Positions 22,193 to 34,681 of a DNA stretch of 64,000 nucleotides are shown here, piece after piece. The stretch spans positions 1,798,001 through 1,862,000 of the forward strand of contig CAUJLY010000004.1 in assembly GCA_963281155.1 (NCBI GenBank), written 5' to 3'. The stretch is from Rhabditophanes sp. KR3021 (taxonomy: Eukaryota; Nematoda; Chromadorea; Rhabditida; Alloionematidae). Positions within the stretch are counted from its first letter, which is position 1; each line of letters opens with the position of its first letter. The notes under the pieces were generated by a model. That model was not told the origin of the DNA. It made no database searches and saw only the letters and a program-made list of their open reading frames with translations. A program made the translations under genes and the position numbers.

Positions 22193-25100
22193 ATGGGTGT
22201 GCTTGATAGATTTATGTGCATGCCATTTATGGGATGCAACCGTCAAGTTGATACCTTTGACAGAAGACAATGTGGACTAGAAAGAGTGCCAGAAGAAATA
22301 AAAGCTTACAAAAATACGCTCGAAGAATTATTACTGGATGAGAACTTGTTCGACAAGTTGCCTGAATTTTTATTCACCCTCCACAAGTTACGCATACTTG
22401 GCCTTAGTGGAAACAAATTAACCGAAATTTCCCACGACATTTCTAAACTAACTAACCTTGAAGACCTAAATTTACACGAAAACGAATTATTTGCCTTTCC
22501 AACGGGGATTTTTCTTTGCCGTCAGTTGCGTGTTTTTGACATCAGTAAAAATCATATCATCCAGTTGCCATCTGAAATTACACAATTAACGTCTCTTACT
22601 CACTTGAATTTGAATGATATTTCATTAGCTACACTGCCTGCTGACATCGGGCATCTTTATAATTTGAGATCATTTGAAATCAGGGAGAATTTTATCAAAA
22701 CTTTGCCTCCATCTGTTGGATGCTTGACTAAATTGGAAAGACTAGACATTGGACAGAATGAAATTTATCATCTGGTAAGCAATAAATATTTTTATTTATT
22801 TAATATAAATTGTTTTTAGCCAATCGAAATTGGAGGTCTAGTTTCATTAGTTGAATTTTATGCAGATGAAAACTTGTTGACAGAAATTCCAGAAGAAATC
22901 AGTTGTTGCCAGGCTTTAGAACAATTGGACGTTTCCCAAAATAAACTCTTGGATTTACCAGAAACGTTAGGAGATCTTAGTAAATTAACAGATTTGGCGG
23001 TTGCTCAAAACTCATTGACTCAATTTCCAGCTTCAATTGGTAAATTAAGCAAACTACAACATCTGAAAGCCGAGAAGAATGATTTAAATGTTCTGACGCC
23101 TGGAATTGCCAGATGCCGTGAATTAGCTGAATTGCATTTAAGTGAAAACAGACTAGCCGAATTGCCCAGTGCACTTGGAAATCTTTCCAAGCTAAAGGTA
23201 CTTATTGTGGACAAAAATGAACTTAGATCTATTCCTAGTCAGTTGGGATCTTGTGGTAGTATGACTATTTTAAGTATTCGCTCCAATGAAATTAGAGAAC
23301 TACCAATGGAAATCGGAAAACTTTCAAACTTGACAGTTTTGGACGTGTCCAATAACAAATTATCTTTCCTACCTTTTACAATTAGTGTTTTGGGTAAACT
23401 TTCTGCTATTTGGCTGGACGAAGGGCAATCACAGGGAATGGTGAAGCTATGCGAGGGAAGAGATCCAAAGACAAATATGAAAGTCATGACTTGCTACTTG
23501 CTTCCACAGAGAGCAAATGGACAGGGCGATGATAATAGAAGGCAGCCTTCTACTGGATTCACAGACGGACCACGTGTTCATTTCGGGGAAGAAGATGAAC
23601 CCAAAGAAAGTATTGGAAATTTCGAAAGACAAAATACTCCTCACCCCAAGCCTCAAGGCCAAAAAACAAAGAGCAAGAAGGGGGGAGATGACGTTCATCT
23701 GGTTCCAAACGAAGTTCAACAAAACGGCAAGCCGCTTCCCGAACCAACTCCTCAGCCAATGCCCCGCAGTGCTCTAAAAAAACCTACTGCCAATGGAACC
23801 GAACAACCCTCAACATCCTCCCTAAATCAATCCATGACCCAATCCGCAACTCAACAATTCAACCCTTCCTTGACAAAATCACAGGTATGTAACTTTATCA
23901 CAAACAAAATTACTAGTCCATACACATGTAAACATTTGTTGGCACACATTGCACAAAAAACAAATAGTCCATTTTAAGGTCCATTAATAGTCCACGTCTT
24001 GCCTTCATAAGCTTTAAATTTTCTCTTCCCCAACTTTTGATAAGTATCATTGAGCGTTAAGATAAGTATTTAAATATTATGCATTACTTTTATTACATTA
24101 TCCAAAATGAGATCCCATAAACATCTCATCTCATTAATATTAAATGTCATTTTAAAGTGTCCAAATCAGTTTGTTGATTGCACTAGTAATTTGAAACGAA
24201 TAAATACGCCCCACTATAAGAAGGGTGTCCGGTTTAATCCAAATAAAGCATGGCCCGAAAGCACAACAATTGATTCTTCTTCCGAACATAGCTCCAATGA
24301 TGATGACACAAAAGAAGACAAACACATGGTAACATTTGACGATTCTGTGCCAGACGATGAAACGAGAGTCTGTAAATTAAAACGCACTATGACTCCTTAT
24401 GTCAAAAAAATGTCCACTTATTCTGTGGCTTCAATCACTTCCGATATTAAGTCAGAGGACGACAATATTAGTTCTGGCTTTAATAGTACTATTACTAAAT
24501 CTTCTTCTAAATCTGTCAAAATGAAGGTTTCTTCTGATGACGGCGTACATGGCGACTCTGAGTCAGAATGTAGTTCTACTGAAGGAACAAAAGACCTGTT
24601 GTCTACATCTGATTCAAATGACAAATGTAACGTTACATTTGATGACTCTGTACCTGACAATGAACAAAACATATCTAAACTTAAACGAACCAAGACGCCA
24701 AAGCGATTTTCTATGGCTAGTATGGCATCTACTTCTTCCGACAAGTCAGTTAGCTTTGATAGAACTGTTTTTGATAATGAGTTTTCCCCACACTCGTTGA
24801 CTAGGCAAAAAACACCACATTACTCCAAGACAGTCAGGCCTTTTAAGATGAAGATTGGGGATACTCCACAACCAGACTCTTCCTCTGACTTTAGTTCCAA
24901 TGAAGAAAACAAAAGCAGAGGTGGTGAGAAGGCTCTTAATGTTACCTTTGATGAAACTATCCCTGACAACGAAGCTCGAGTATGTAAATTAAAAAGAACC
25001 ATGACTCCACATATCAAAAAATGCTCAACTGTATCTTTGGTTTCTGTAGCCTCAAATAGGTCCGTCGAATTCGACGACACATGCCCAGACAATGAATTCG

Positions 25101-28100
25101 TTCCTCATTCCCTAACTAGACAAAAAACTCCACACTACTCCAAGACAGAAAGGCCTTTCTCCCTAAAAGTCCACTTGTCATCAGATAAAGAAGGTGACGT
25201 TTCCTTCGACGACACATGCGTCGACAACGAAAAGACAGCGTGCAAATTGAAGCGTAAAAATACGCCCTTTATCAAAAAAGAAAAGAAAGTTGAAGCCTAA
25301 AGATGAAACTAATTTATTACTCACTCAATAGTCAATTATTTGCCTTTTCTCTTTAAAATTTACACACACTTATCTGTATATCCACTTATTTTAATCATCC
25401 TCACTTAAATGTGCCGTGCAGGCTCTCCTGAACAACACATTAATATATAAATAATATAAATTCACACCAAAAGAGATAAAAAAGATGGTATGGCAAAAGA
25501 TGCGCCAGGGTAAATTTGGTCGTCTCGATATTTTTATTATAATTTAACTTTAATATCATTTTGTTGAAACGCAAGAAAAATAATAAACTGTCAACAACTT
25601 TATATGAGATGGTGGTTGTTTGTGGTTGCCGTTGTATAAAGTGTGGATATTAATACATATTTAATTTGTGTATTATATTGTTGTTGTTCTTTTCACCATA
25701 AATATAGTAGAAAGTCGGTTGGTCGTTTGTTCGCACTTTGATAACGCTTATCTTTTCATTTTTCTGTTAACTCACCCAATTTACAAATTTTTTGCTACTA
25801 TTTTGCTTTTTTTCTATTATTTTATTAATCTTTTTGTTTTATAGAGCGACTTGGTTAGTATGTCGAGAGGAAGTGCATCAATCAGAATTTCAATTACGAA
25901 AGATCCAAGTGGCATGGGTTTGTCTATAGCTGGAGGTCTCGAGTCTGAACCCTACAAAGAAAACGACTCTGGCATTTTCGTTTCAAAGGTAATTCCTGGA
26001 GGAGCTGGGCAAAAGGCCGGACTTAAAGTTGGAGATAGAATCATAGGTGTTAATGGGTTTACTGCAATTAATGCCAATCATAAAGAAATTGTGGAATACA
26101 TGAAAAACTCTATTAATGTGATTGTTTTGGATATTTTGAGAGATCTTAGTTCTAACGTTGAGCAAGTTTCAACACCTTTAGTTAGGTCTCCTGATCAAAG
26201 TTTCAATACATCTATTGACAACTCCAGGCCTGAGAAACATACCTACATTATTACAAGGGATTCGCATGGTTCACCAGGCTTTTCGATTGTTGGAGGGCAA
26301 GGAAGTACAAATGAAGAAAACATAATAGTTTCGCATGTCTCCTATGGAAGTCAAGCTGAGAAGAGAGGAATGAGAGTTGGGGATCAAATTGTATCCATTA
26401 ACAACACGAATGTTAGGAAAATCAGACACGATCAAGCTGTTTCACTTCTCACTGGTTCTCCAGGAGATGAAGTCATCATTGCTACAGAAAGGGATCGTTC
26501 TATTGTTTCGCCTGTCACATCACCAATCACCACTCCTCTTCCACCAGTATTGAATGTGCCGTTTGGTAGAGTTGTTTCACCTCAATCTTTGCTTTATGGA
26601 GATCCCTCATGGGACAACAAGACAGAACAAGTTGATTTATACAGACCTACTGGGAGTTCACTAGGCCTATCAGTTGTTGGGGGGTCAGATGTTTGTTCAC
26701 ATCCATTTGGGAAAGGGAATCATGGAGCATTTGTTTCGAAGATCATTCCAAACTCACCAGCTGGAAGTTGTGGCCGTTTAAGACTTGGAGACAGAATCTT
26801 AAATGTTAACAATAAGGATTTGAAAAATGCTAAGCACGAAGAAGTAATTAATACCATGAAATCAAGTGGAAATGTAATTAAATTAGGAGTCTTGCACGAG
26901 CCTCAACCACAAGGTTTGAAAGAAGTTTTCTTCACCAGAACAGATCCCGATAAACTTGGTTTGTATATTTGTGGAGGAACAGACGCGCCACCTGCCAATC
27001 CAAATGTTGCAAACGATGATGGAATCTTCATCGACAAAATTGATATTCACAGTTGTTGTTTCGGAATCAAAGATCTTTACCCGGGAGTCCGAATTTTGGA
27101 AGTTAACGACGATTCCTTGTTAGGATGTACTCAGGTACAAGCGGCAGAATATCTCAAAAAAGCTGGCCATCGCATCAGATTACTAATCTGCCAAGGTTAC
27201 ACCAAATCAACCGTAAGTTAGCCTTGCCGTTTTGTGTTATCTATAATTTTCCTTAGTTTCTTTAAGTTTTGCATGCTTTAAAAATAACTGAGTTTAGCTT
27301 GCTTACATTTCGTACCTTTTTCTTTAGACTCCGACCCCAGAACCACAAATTAGCCCAAGTACTAATACACTTGTTGCACCTCCAACTTCCACAATACCTC
27401 AAAATGATGGGTTAGTTGAGGAGAAAAAGATTTTAATCACCGACGCCTCATCTTCATTAACACCACCCACGCTCCAAACTCCTGCTTCTCATTTACACAA
27501 CAACCTTGATAACGATATTGAAGATGCTGTTCCATTAAATACTTCCACTCCAATTCCCCCTCCTGCTGAAGAGGCCATTCCAAAGGTACGCTTTATTTCC
27601 TATCACCATCATATTCAAATCAAATTTTGGAAGTGGCTTAGATGATATCTATCCATCTGCTTGTACTACCTTGCATAAAGTTTGAATTAAGAGGCAGGAA
27701 AAGTAATATTATTAACATCATTAACATGTGTGATTTTGTTTGCTTCTTCCAAACCACTTTTTGCTAAACTTTTGCAAGTGATTAAAAGTCATGTTTATGC
27801 CTAATACTAATGTCTTGAACTAATTTCAGCTAATTACAAAAATCCCTCCTCCAGTCGCTCCTAAACCAAGTGTAAATATTTCAGCCCAAGAAGACCCCCA
27901 CCAATTTTCACTTATCACAAATCTTGAAAAACCACCCAAAGTAATTGACTCCTCAAATTACGATTCCGTCGCTTCCTTTTCTTCTAAATTGAAGAAATTT
28001 GAAAGTGAAAGCAATGGGTCAGCAACAACCATTTTAAATACCAAGAAAAGTACATACTCAACCATTCCATCCAAGAAGCCTCTTTTGACTCAGGATGAAG

Positions 28101-28495
28101 TTAAAAAGATTAAGGAGGAGGAACTGAGGAAGATGCAGGATATTAATTTTACCAATCAAAATCAATTTCCTTCGCCCATCGCGGAAAGTACTTTTGATCA
28201 GTATGTTAGTAAAATTCCCCAACCAGTTAATGGATTAACGAAGACGAAGAAGGTTGAAAACAATTTGACTCAAGTTCCAAATGGCTTTTCCGAACCCGTC
28301 GATTCCATCACCCAAAAAAGACTCGACATCCAAAGAAACATCGAATTCCGCCAAGCCCGTCTAAAGGACACTGACTCAGATGAAGTTTTCGCGCAGTCCG
28401 CAGAAGTACTAAATAGTTTTTCCAGAATAACTAGTAGAATGGAAAATAGATCAGAGGCTGGCAGTATCCCTTCCACTCCAATTCCAGGTCACTAA
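22193..28495 (+). CDS. Scribble/LAP-family polarity protein: LRRs, repeated V-x-F-D / T-P motifs, four PDZ domains
   Basis: Predicted 1685 aa if one gene; exons 22193-22774, 22820-23884, 24170-25288, 25845-27212, 27328-27585 and 27830-28495. Scribble organises basolateral membranes and epithelial junctions. Order: about 16 leucine-rich repeats (residues 20-400); ERQNTPHPKP near 462; a 373-residue exon with six V-x-F-D blocks each followed by R-x-x-T-P-H/Y-x-x-K; PDZ1-4 at about 935-1022, 1055-1139, 1183-1275 and 1281-1373 with carboxylate loops MGLS, PGFS, LGLS and LGLY; then a Pro/Ser-rich tail with ASFSSKLKKFESE. The vertebrate Scribble motif TPHYKK recurs here. Weak point: the exon ending 25288 uses a poor donor (GTTGAA), and without splicing the frame stops at 25300. 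The locus may therefore make two proteins, LRR+motifs and PDZ-only from the ATG at 25860. Confidence 0.88.
24170..25300 (+). repeat. Coding array of V-x-F-D...T-P motifs inside Scribble
   Basis: Blocks read VTFDDSVPDDE, VTFDDSVPDNE, VSFDRTVFDNE, VTFDETIPDNE, VEFDDTCPDNE and VSFDDTCVDNE, each followed 5-15 residues later by L-K-R/L-T-R, two residues, then T-P. Two alternating kinds exist: KLKRTMTP and SLTRQKTPHYSK. The pairing suggests duplication of a two-block cassette. Confidence 0.85.
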
Positions 28496-29358
28496 TATAT
28501 TTATTGTCACCAACATTTTTTGAACATCCCTAAATTATATTAAATATGAGCTTGAGCGCACCAATTTTTTAAATCATTTTTATCAAATCTTTTACAAAAT
28601 TTTAATTCTTTTTATTGTCTTTTTTGGTTTTTGCTCTGAATGCATAACTAATATAATATTGTAAGTATTAAAGGTTATAAATACTTTTTTTATTTTCTTT
28701 TCTTTTTGTATGAATTAGCGAATGGAGGAATTTTTGTTTGGTCAAGATAAAGTGTTTCAAATATCTGCCAATAAACGACATACTACTTCACAATATAAGT
28801 CGAAGGATATAATTTTTCCAACTAAATTACTTGAATTTATAAATTCCAGATAAAAGTCATGAACAAATCCCATACGAAGTATTATAAATCTTAAATATAG
28901 TTGAGTTGGATATAAAATCCTGTATCTTGTTTTGATTTTAAATTATTAATTCAATGTTAAGCATCCGAAAATAATTCATCATTTTTAGGCAAGTGAATAC
29001 AATGAGTATTTATAATAATCTATCCTACAAAGCTACAATAAATACAACTTTTTAAAAAAATATATGTTAAAATTCATTATCTTCGAAAATTTCACGTTTA
29101 ACAGGCCAGTGAAGGGTTGCAGAGAACTTAATTTCAAGCCTAAAATATATATAAAATAAAAATGTTCTGCCTTCAAATAAATAAAAATTCTCGACGCTCA
29201 ATCTTTTTGCACTTGATAGAATTAATTACATTTGACCACAGTTCAAAGCATGAATATGGAGATAACAGTTTGGTGTTCACATACTAACAAATTTAAGAGA
29301 ATGGATTCAAATTTATGTAACAAAAGAATTAAAATTGTAAAATAAGTTATTCGGTGGA
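28496..29358. other. Convergent 3' flanks of Scribble and the dehydrogenase gene
   Basis: AT-rich with no supported gene; both neighbouring genes end here. Confidence 0.6.
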
Positions 29359-30523
29359 TCAAAAATATTCTTTTGAATTGAGTCCTAATTTTTGACAAAG
29401 GTTGATAAAGTTTTCAATTTGATATGTCTCATAGATTACTCCTTTCATTTTATTTGAGAAGTTTTTATTATTGTTTTCGGGGTCTCCTAAAATATGAACT
29501 ATTTATGCTTTTTTACAAGAACTTACCTGCTACCATTATTGGCGTGTCTGACATTGTCTCAAGATTCCTGGTTTCGTTTATATACTCTTGTAATCTGTCA
29601 CTGAAGCATGGTGCAAAGCATTCTGGATCTATAACAAGAAAACACTGTCCTAAATCCGCGCTTCCAGTCACATCATTTTGCCATTGCCTAATGTTTTTAC
29701 CAAAAGATGCTCCTGAGATTACACCACACAAAATTTCAACCATCATTGCTAGACCAGTTCCCTTGTAACCACCAGTTTCCATTTTACCACCTAGTGGCAT
29801 CAGGCCTCCCTTATCTAAGACTTCAGTTGCACTCTTTGATTCTTGTCCATTTTCATTTGCACCCCACGAGTGAGGAATGACATCAATTCCCTTCCTTTGA
29901 ACAACCTCGATTTTACCATATGCAACTGTTGTCGTAGCCATATCCAGTGAGAATTTATCGGACCCTTTGGCTGGAGCCGCGAAAGAAATAGGATTCGAAC
30001 CAATAGCCCTTTCAGAGGCATTGCAATGAAAAGCACAAGGCGAGGTATTTGTAAAAGCCATCCCAATTAGCCCAGCTGCAGAAGCCATCTCAGAGTAATA
30101 ACTACATATTCCGAAATGATTCGAATGCTTAACAGTCACCATTCCAAGCCCATGAATTTGAGCTAATTCAATAGCTTTTTCCATACAAAATTTACCAACC
30201 ACAGCTCCTAGCAAATTATTCCCATCAACCCATGCTGTTCCACCTTTGTGCTTTAGTATCGAAGGTAGGCCATGTTTTTCAGTCAAAGAATTAGTAATGT
30301 CGTGAATGTAAAAAGGCAATCGAGCAACTCCATGGCTATAATGTCCTTTCAAATCAGCTTCAATCAACAACTCAGCTGTTACCTTTGCATGATCTTCGGC
30401 AACTCCGACACTAATCAAACTATTAACAACAAACTCTACCATCTACAAACAAATTACTCATTCAATAACAAAACCATCCGAACTTACCTTATCATAATCA
30501 ACAACTTCCCGACTCAAATTCAT
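29359..30523 (-). CDS. Malate/L-lactate dehydrogenase of the Ldh2 (MDH2/YlbC-type) family
   Basis: Predicted 359 aa, exons 30488-30523 (12 codons), 29527-30442 and 29359-29486, with introns of 45 and 40 nt. An NAD(P)-dependent 2-hydroxyacid oxidoreductase family unrelated to classical Rossmann-fold LDH/MDH; physiological substrate not predictable. Seen: ADLKGHYSHGVARLPFY (family G-x-x-S-H-G signature), TVKHSNHFGICSYYSEMA, IGSNPISFAAPA, GGYKGTGLAMMVEIL, and the final exon beginning near PENN with a normal C-terminus. The length is typical (about 340-370). The first exon is tiny, but its splice sites and MNLSREVVDYDK continue the N-terminal helix. Probably cytosolic; no targeting signal seen. 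Confidence 0.88.
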
Positions 30524-31813
30524 TTTTAACAAATTGACTACAAAGAATATACACACCACAGTTAAATGACAATATAATCAATGTGAATGGTAAGTGCGCA
30601 ATCACCCTATCAACCTTTTATGGCGCGTCTTGCTAAGGAGGGGCATCTCATTAACAAGATGACTAATTTATTAATAAATCAAAGGAAAATGATTGAAGTA
30701 TCTTTTTTAATAGACATAGTTCGTGTTACTTATTCAACACAAAGACATAAAGTTTAAGATCAAAAATGTAAGTGATTGTTTTAGGGTACTTTATGTTATG
30801 TGAAAGTAAATCATCATAAAGTTATTTTACAATTATGGTTAGAAAGATAGATTGGTTATGAATGTTACCTGTATATGAATACTTATATGATGGGAAGATT
30901 AAAATTAGATCTTTTATCTTTTTGTAATAATATTTTGTGACAATTTTTGTATTTCGAAACTGAAACGATGTACTTGAATGGCATAAATCTCTCAACTCAA
31001 ATAGTATACATTTAATAATTGTATCAGTTAAACAGGATTTAAATTTTTTGTTATTTTGAAATAGTTTTGCATAGGAAGACGGAAGAGAAAAAATTAAATA
31101 TAGAGTTTATGTAGCATTAATTTGAATATAAACTATAATTAGACGACCTGTTGTAACAACAAATATATAGAAACTGAATCATTCCTGGTTCGTATACTCA
31201 AGCTTTAATCATGTTTTGAGTTACAAAATATTGGAGTGTAATCAAAAACAGCTCCCCATTCTTAAAGCACTTGATTTGTTGCTCATGTTGAACCTGATTT
31301 GGAGAAGGCTTCCTGTTGCATATTTATAATTTGAATATAGATTGCACCTTAATTTTAACATAATGTGCTCTATTATTATTTTATGTATTTATTGGAATTG
31401 TACATATTTATACGAGTGATTTCGGCGACAAAATCAGTCTAAATTTATCTTTGGTTAGTAAACTATGTCTGAAAACCTGATGAAGCGAGGAGCAACGGCA
31501 ATAAGCCTGCTCTCTAACACTTCCATTATATAGAAATAGCCACTTTTCTACAAATTGCAAAGTAGGGGGAATTCCATACTCAAGAACAAGAATACGTGAG
31601 CCCTAAATATACTTAATAATAACCTTAGAAAACTATCATTTAACTTAATATACACTTAGTATAAATACTACACCTTTTCTTTAATTAGTAAATAAACTTT
31701 TTAAAATGAATATGTTTCTTTCTTGAGCAAATTTAATTGTTTAAAAGATGACATGACAAGAGTCTTGTACAAAATGTAATGCCTTTATTAAGTGCACTTT
31801 ATTATGAAAATAT
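30524..31813. other. Intergenic, AT-rich
   Basis: 5' flank of the dehydrogenase and 3' flank of the acyltransferase (both minus strand). I see no gene. Confidence 0.6.
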
Positions 31814-32738
31814 TTAAGGAACAGGAACTGTCACAATTACGTTAACAGGTTCTCCACTATCATAATTCCATCGACTCCAGTACTTTCCTTTGTCTGTACT
31901 ATTTAAAAAGGACTTATTACTTTGCTCAATTAATTTAAAAGGAACCCGATTCAAGGCAATAATTTTATTAGCAGCTTTCATTTCAACAGCTAAACCTAAG
32001 CCTTTTCGACGGCGATCCGGTTCAGTATATAAATTTGTTAAGGTTCCAGCCGGATCATTTAATACCCAAGAAACTGGGTCTTCTTTGTATTTAACACATC
32101 CATAGGGCATATATTTGATTTTTGCTCTAAAACTAAATATAAATTTACAGTTATTTATGAATTACTTACGCTGTTTGTCTTTCATCTCCTGGCCCGGAAT
32201 TCTTCCACTTAGAATTGATAAGTACAGCTTCCTGAGTTGTTACATCTTCACAAAATGAATACCCGTAAGGTAAATTGAATTTAAATTGCTTTGCCATTTC
32301 AGTTTGTTCTTTGTTCATGTAATACAAATATACTGGGGCATTTATTATAGGAGCTATCGTGTAATTGTGTGATCTCCACTTGTTGAAAGGGTTTATAATA
32401 AAATCTGGGCCTCTAGTTATGAGCGGTTCTTTTAAGTTGATAATGGTAACAGTGTCACTAAATGCTTTGAACACTTTTGCATACTGATCTTCTGTTAAGG
32501 ATAATTTTCTTGAGGAACAGAAAAATAGAATGGGATGGATGAAACGGTTAATACGAACGACAAAATGTATTGTTTTGCCGTCAATAATAGCCTTATAAAA
32601 AGCATGGTAAGCTGCCGGGAATAGAGATTTTGTTTTGGTGTCTATAGAATGATAAATATGCAATAAATCAACATCATTATCAACACTTTTTTTATACTCT
32701 ACCAAATCATTTCCCGCAATTTCTGCAAAAGTCAGCAT
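31814..32738 (-). CDS. GNAT acyltransferase, glycine N-acyltransferase (GLYAT/FR47)-like
   Basis: Predicted 293 aa in two exons, 32170-32738 and 31814-32126 (intron 43 nt). The C-terminal part carries the GNAT acyl-CoA motif A: GTLTNLYTEPDRRRKGLGLA, where R-R-K-G-L-G binds pantetheine/pyrophosphate, preceded by CVKYKEDPVSWVLND as in GLYAT-like FR47 domains. The N-terminal half (about 190 residues, YHSIDTKTKSLFPAAYHAF) is a degenerate second GNAT-like lobe, as usual in this family. Nematodes have many such proteins of unknown acceptor; conjugation of small acids to amino acids is the family precedent. Standing alone on the minus strand, it has no operon signal. Confidence 0.78.
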
Positions 32739-33113
32739 CGTTCTAATAAATTATTAACTAAATGGTAAATCAAATCAATTTTACCTTTTTAGAATTAACT
32801 ATCTAATCAACATCAGATGATGACTTAGTCAACAGACACTTATTATTGTTGATCTTTGCAAAGTTTATAGACACATATCGTTTGCAAAAGGTGCAGTAAG
32901 CAAAAGTTATTAATATCTTCAATTAAATCAAATACGTTACAAATTTAATTTAACTGTTGCATCGCTGGAAGTAGGTTTAATAAAAGTGAACAGACAATTA
33001 AAAATGCATTACATTTGTTTATTTTATCCTTTTAAACATTAAGATGAATGGATGCGAATAATTAGGCCTTGCATTTATTTTAACAGGTTTATTCGATTAC
33101 TATACAATATGAT
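32739..33113. other. Short intergenic gap
   Basis: 5' flank of the acyltransferase gene and 3' flank of ornithine aminotransferase; nothing else seen. Confidence 0.6.
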
Positions 33114-34477
33114 TTATTCCATGAAGCTTCTCACGGTTTTGTCCATAATTTTGTGAATCTGACCGATTTCCTCTTCATTGATGGTCAAAGGTGGAGAGAG
33201 ACGAATAACACGGTTGTGGGTGTTCTTGGATAAAACGCCATTTTCAGCTAGACGATAGCACACCTTTGTTGGATCGAAAGCTAAAAATATTTTCAATTGG
33301 CAATATGCACATTATCTACTTACCTTTATCAATGACCATCGCAACAAAAAGACCTTTTCCCCTAACCTCAGATACAACTTCCTTTGGCAAGGTCTTGATC
33401 TTGTTGAGCATAACCTTTCCCATTTTCTCTGAATTCTCACACATCTTCTCCTCCACCAAGACCCTCAAAGACTCTAATGCAACGCGGCAACTCAAAGGCA
33501 TTCCACCAAACGTAGACCCATGGTGTCCCCTCCCAATTGTCAACATAATATCATCATCGGCCAAAATAGCTGAAATAGGCATAATTCCCCCACTCAAAGA
33601 CTTAGCCAATACGACAACATCTGGTCGAACATTGTAATTATCAGAACAGAGCATTTTCCCGGTCCTACCTAATCCAGTCTGAACTTCATCTGCAATGAAG
33701 AGAACATTGTGCTTGGTACATAACTCGCGAACGTTTCTTAAGTAATTGTCATCAGGTATGATCACCCCATTTTCACCTTGAATGGGTTCTACCATAAAAG
33801 CAGCGATATTGGGGTTGTTTTTGAGTTTGGTTTCCAGGGCATTTAAATCATTGAAAGGAATGGTCTCCATTCCAGGGAGGAAAGGCCCAAAGCGATAGGT
33901 ATTGTCAAGATTGTTGGAGGCTGAGATGACGGCGATAGATCGCCCCATGAAATTTCCTTCAGCAAATAAAACGACGGCTTTGTTTTCGGGAACTCCTTTG
34001 GCTGTATAAGCCCAACGTCTGGCTAACTTGATAGCTGTCTCGGAACCTTCAACCCCACTATTCATTGGCAAAAGCTTGTCGTATTTGAATAATTTTGTGG
34101 CATATTCACAATATTCAGAAAAGATATCATTGTGAAAGGCTCTTGAAGCCATAGACAAGTTTTGGAGTTGATCGACAGCTGCAGCAACGATTCTTGGATG
34201 GAGGTGACCTTGGTTGATGGATGAGTATCCCGACAAACAGTCGAAGTATTTTTTTCCATTTACATCCCAGACATGTATGCCTAAATTATTGTGTTAACGA
34301 ATAAATTTAAATATTACCTTTTCCTTTGGAAATTACTACTGGGACTGAATTGTAGTTGTGAGCAGCAAACTTAAACTCCTTATCTAAATGATAAGCAGCT
34401 TTGTCTTGCTTCACACTAGACAAGGATCTACTAAAAAGAAGCCCAACTTTTTTGGAGTTAGATACAAGGCCGAGCAT
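33114..34477 (-). CDS. Ornithine aminotransferase, mitochondrial
   Basis: Predicted 427 aa, exons 34318-34477, 33324-34280 and 33114-33280 (introns 37 and 43 nt). PLP enzyme converting ornithine and 2-oxoglutarate to glutamate-5-semialdehyde and glutamate in the mitochondrial matrix. The N-terminus (MLGLVSNSKKVGLLFSRS) is basic and Ser-rich like a mitochondrial presequence. Family landmarks: GIHVWDVNGKKYFDCLSGYS, NSGVEGSETAIKLARRW, FMVEPIQGENGVI, LFIADEVQTGLGRTGK, and the PLP lysine in VVLAKSLSGG (about K280), then GHHGSTFGG. All expected residues are present and the length matches orthologues (about 430-440). Confident call. Confidence 0.95.
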
Positions 34478-34681
34478 TGTACCTTGTAAAGAGCTAAATC
34501 TATCAATTTATAATGACAAGATTTGAATATGACTTAAAAAAATAATAATTGAGTTTTTATGTCAAATGATTTATTTCATAAATGCGAAATGTGGTATAAG
34601 AAATTATTTATTTGTGAAATGTGAGTATGTTAGTGGATAAGTTTAGTCGATAGGAACAACACATGACTAGAGATATTGAAA

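Noticed and set aside
29424..29768. 114-codon plus-strand frame
   Set aside because: Antisense to the well-supported Ldh2-type dehydrogenase exon.
29988..30002. GGATTCGAACC-like tRNA B-box on the plus strand
   Set aside because: Lies in the coding exon of the dehydrogenase and no acceptor stem or A-box pairs with it.
33266..33637. 123-codon plus-strand frame
   Set aside because: Antisense to ornithine aminotransferase exons.
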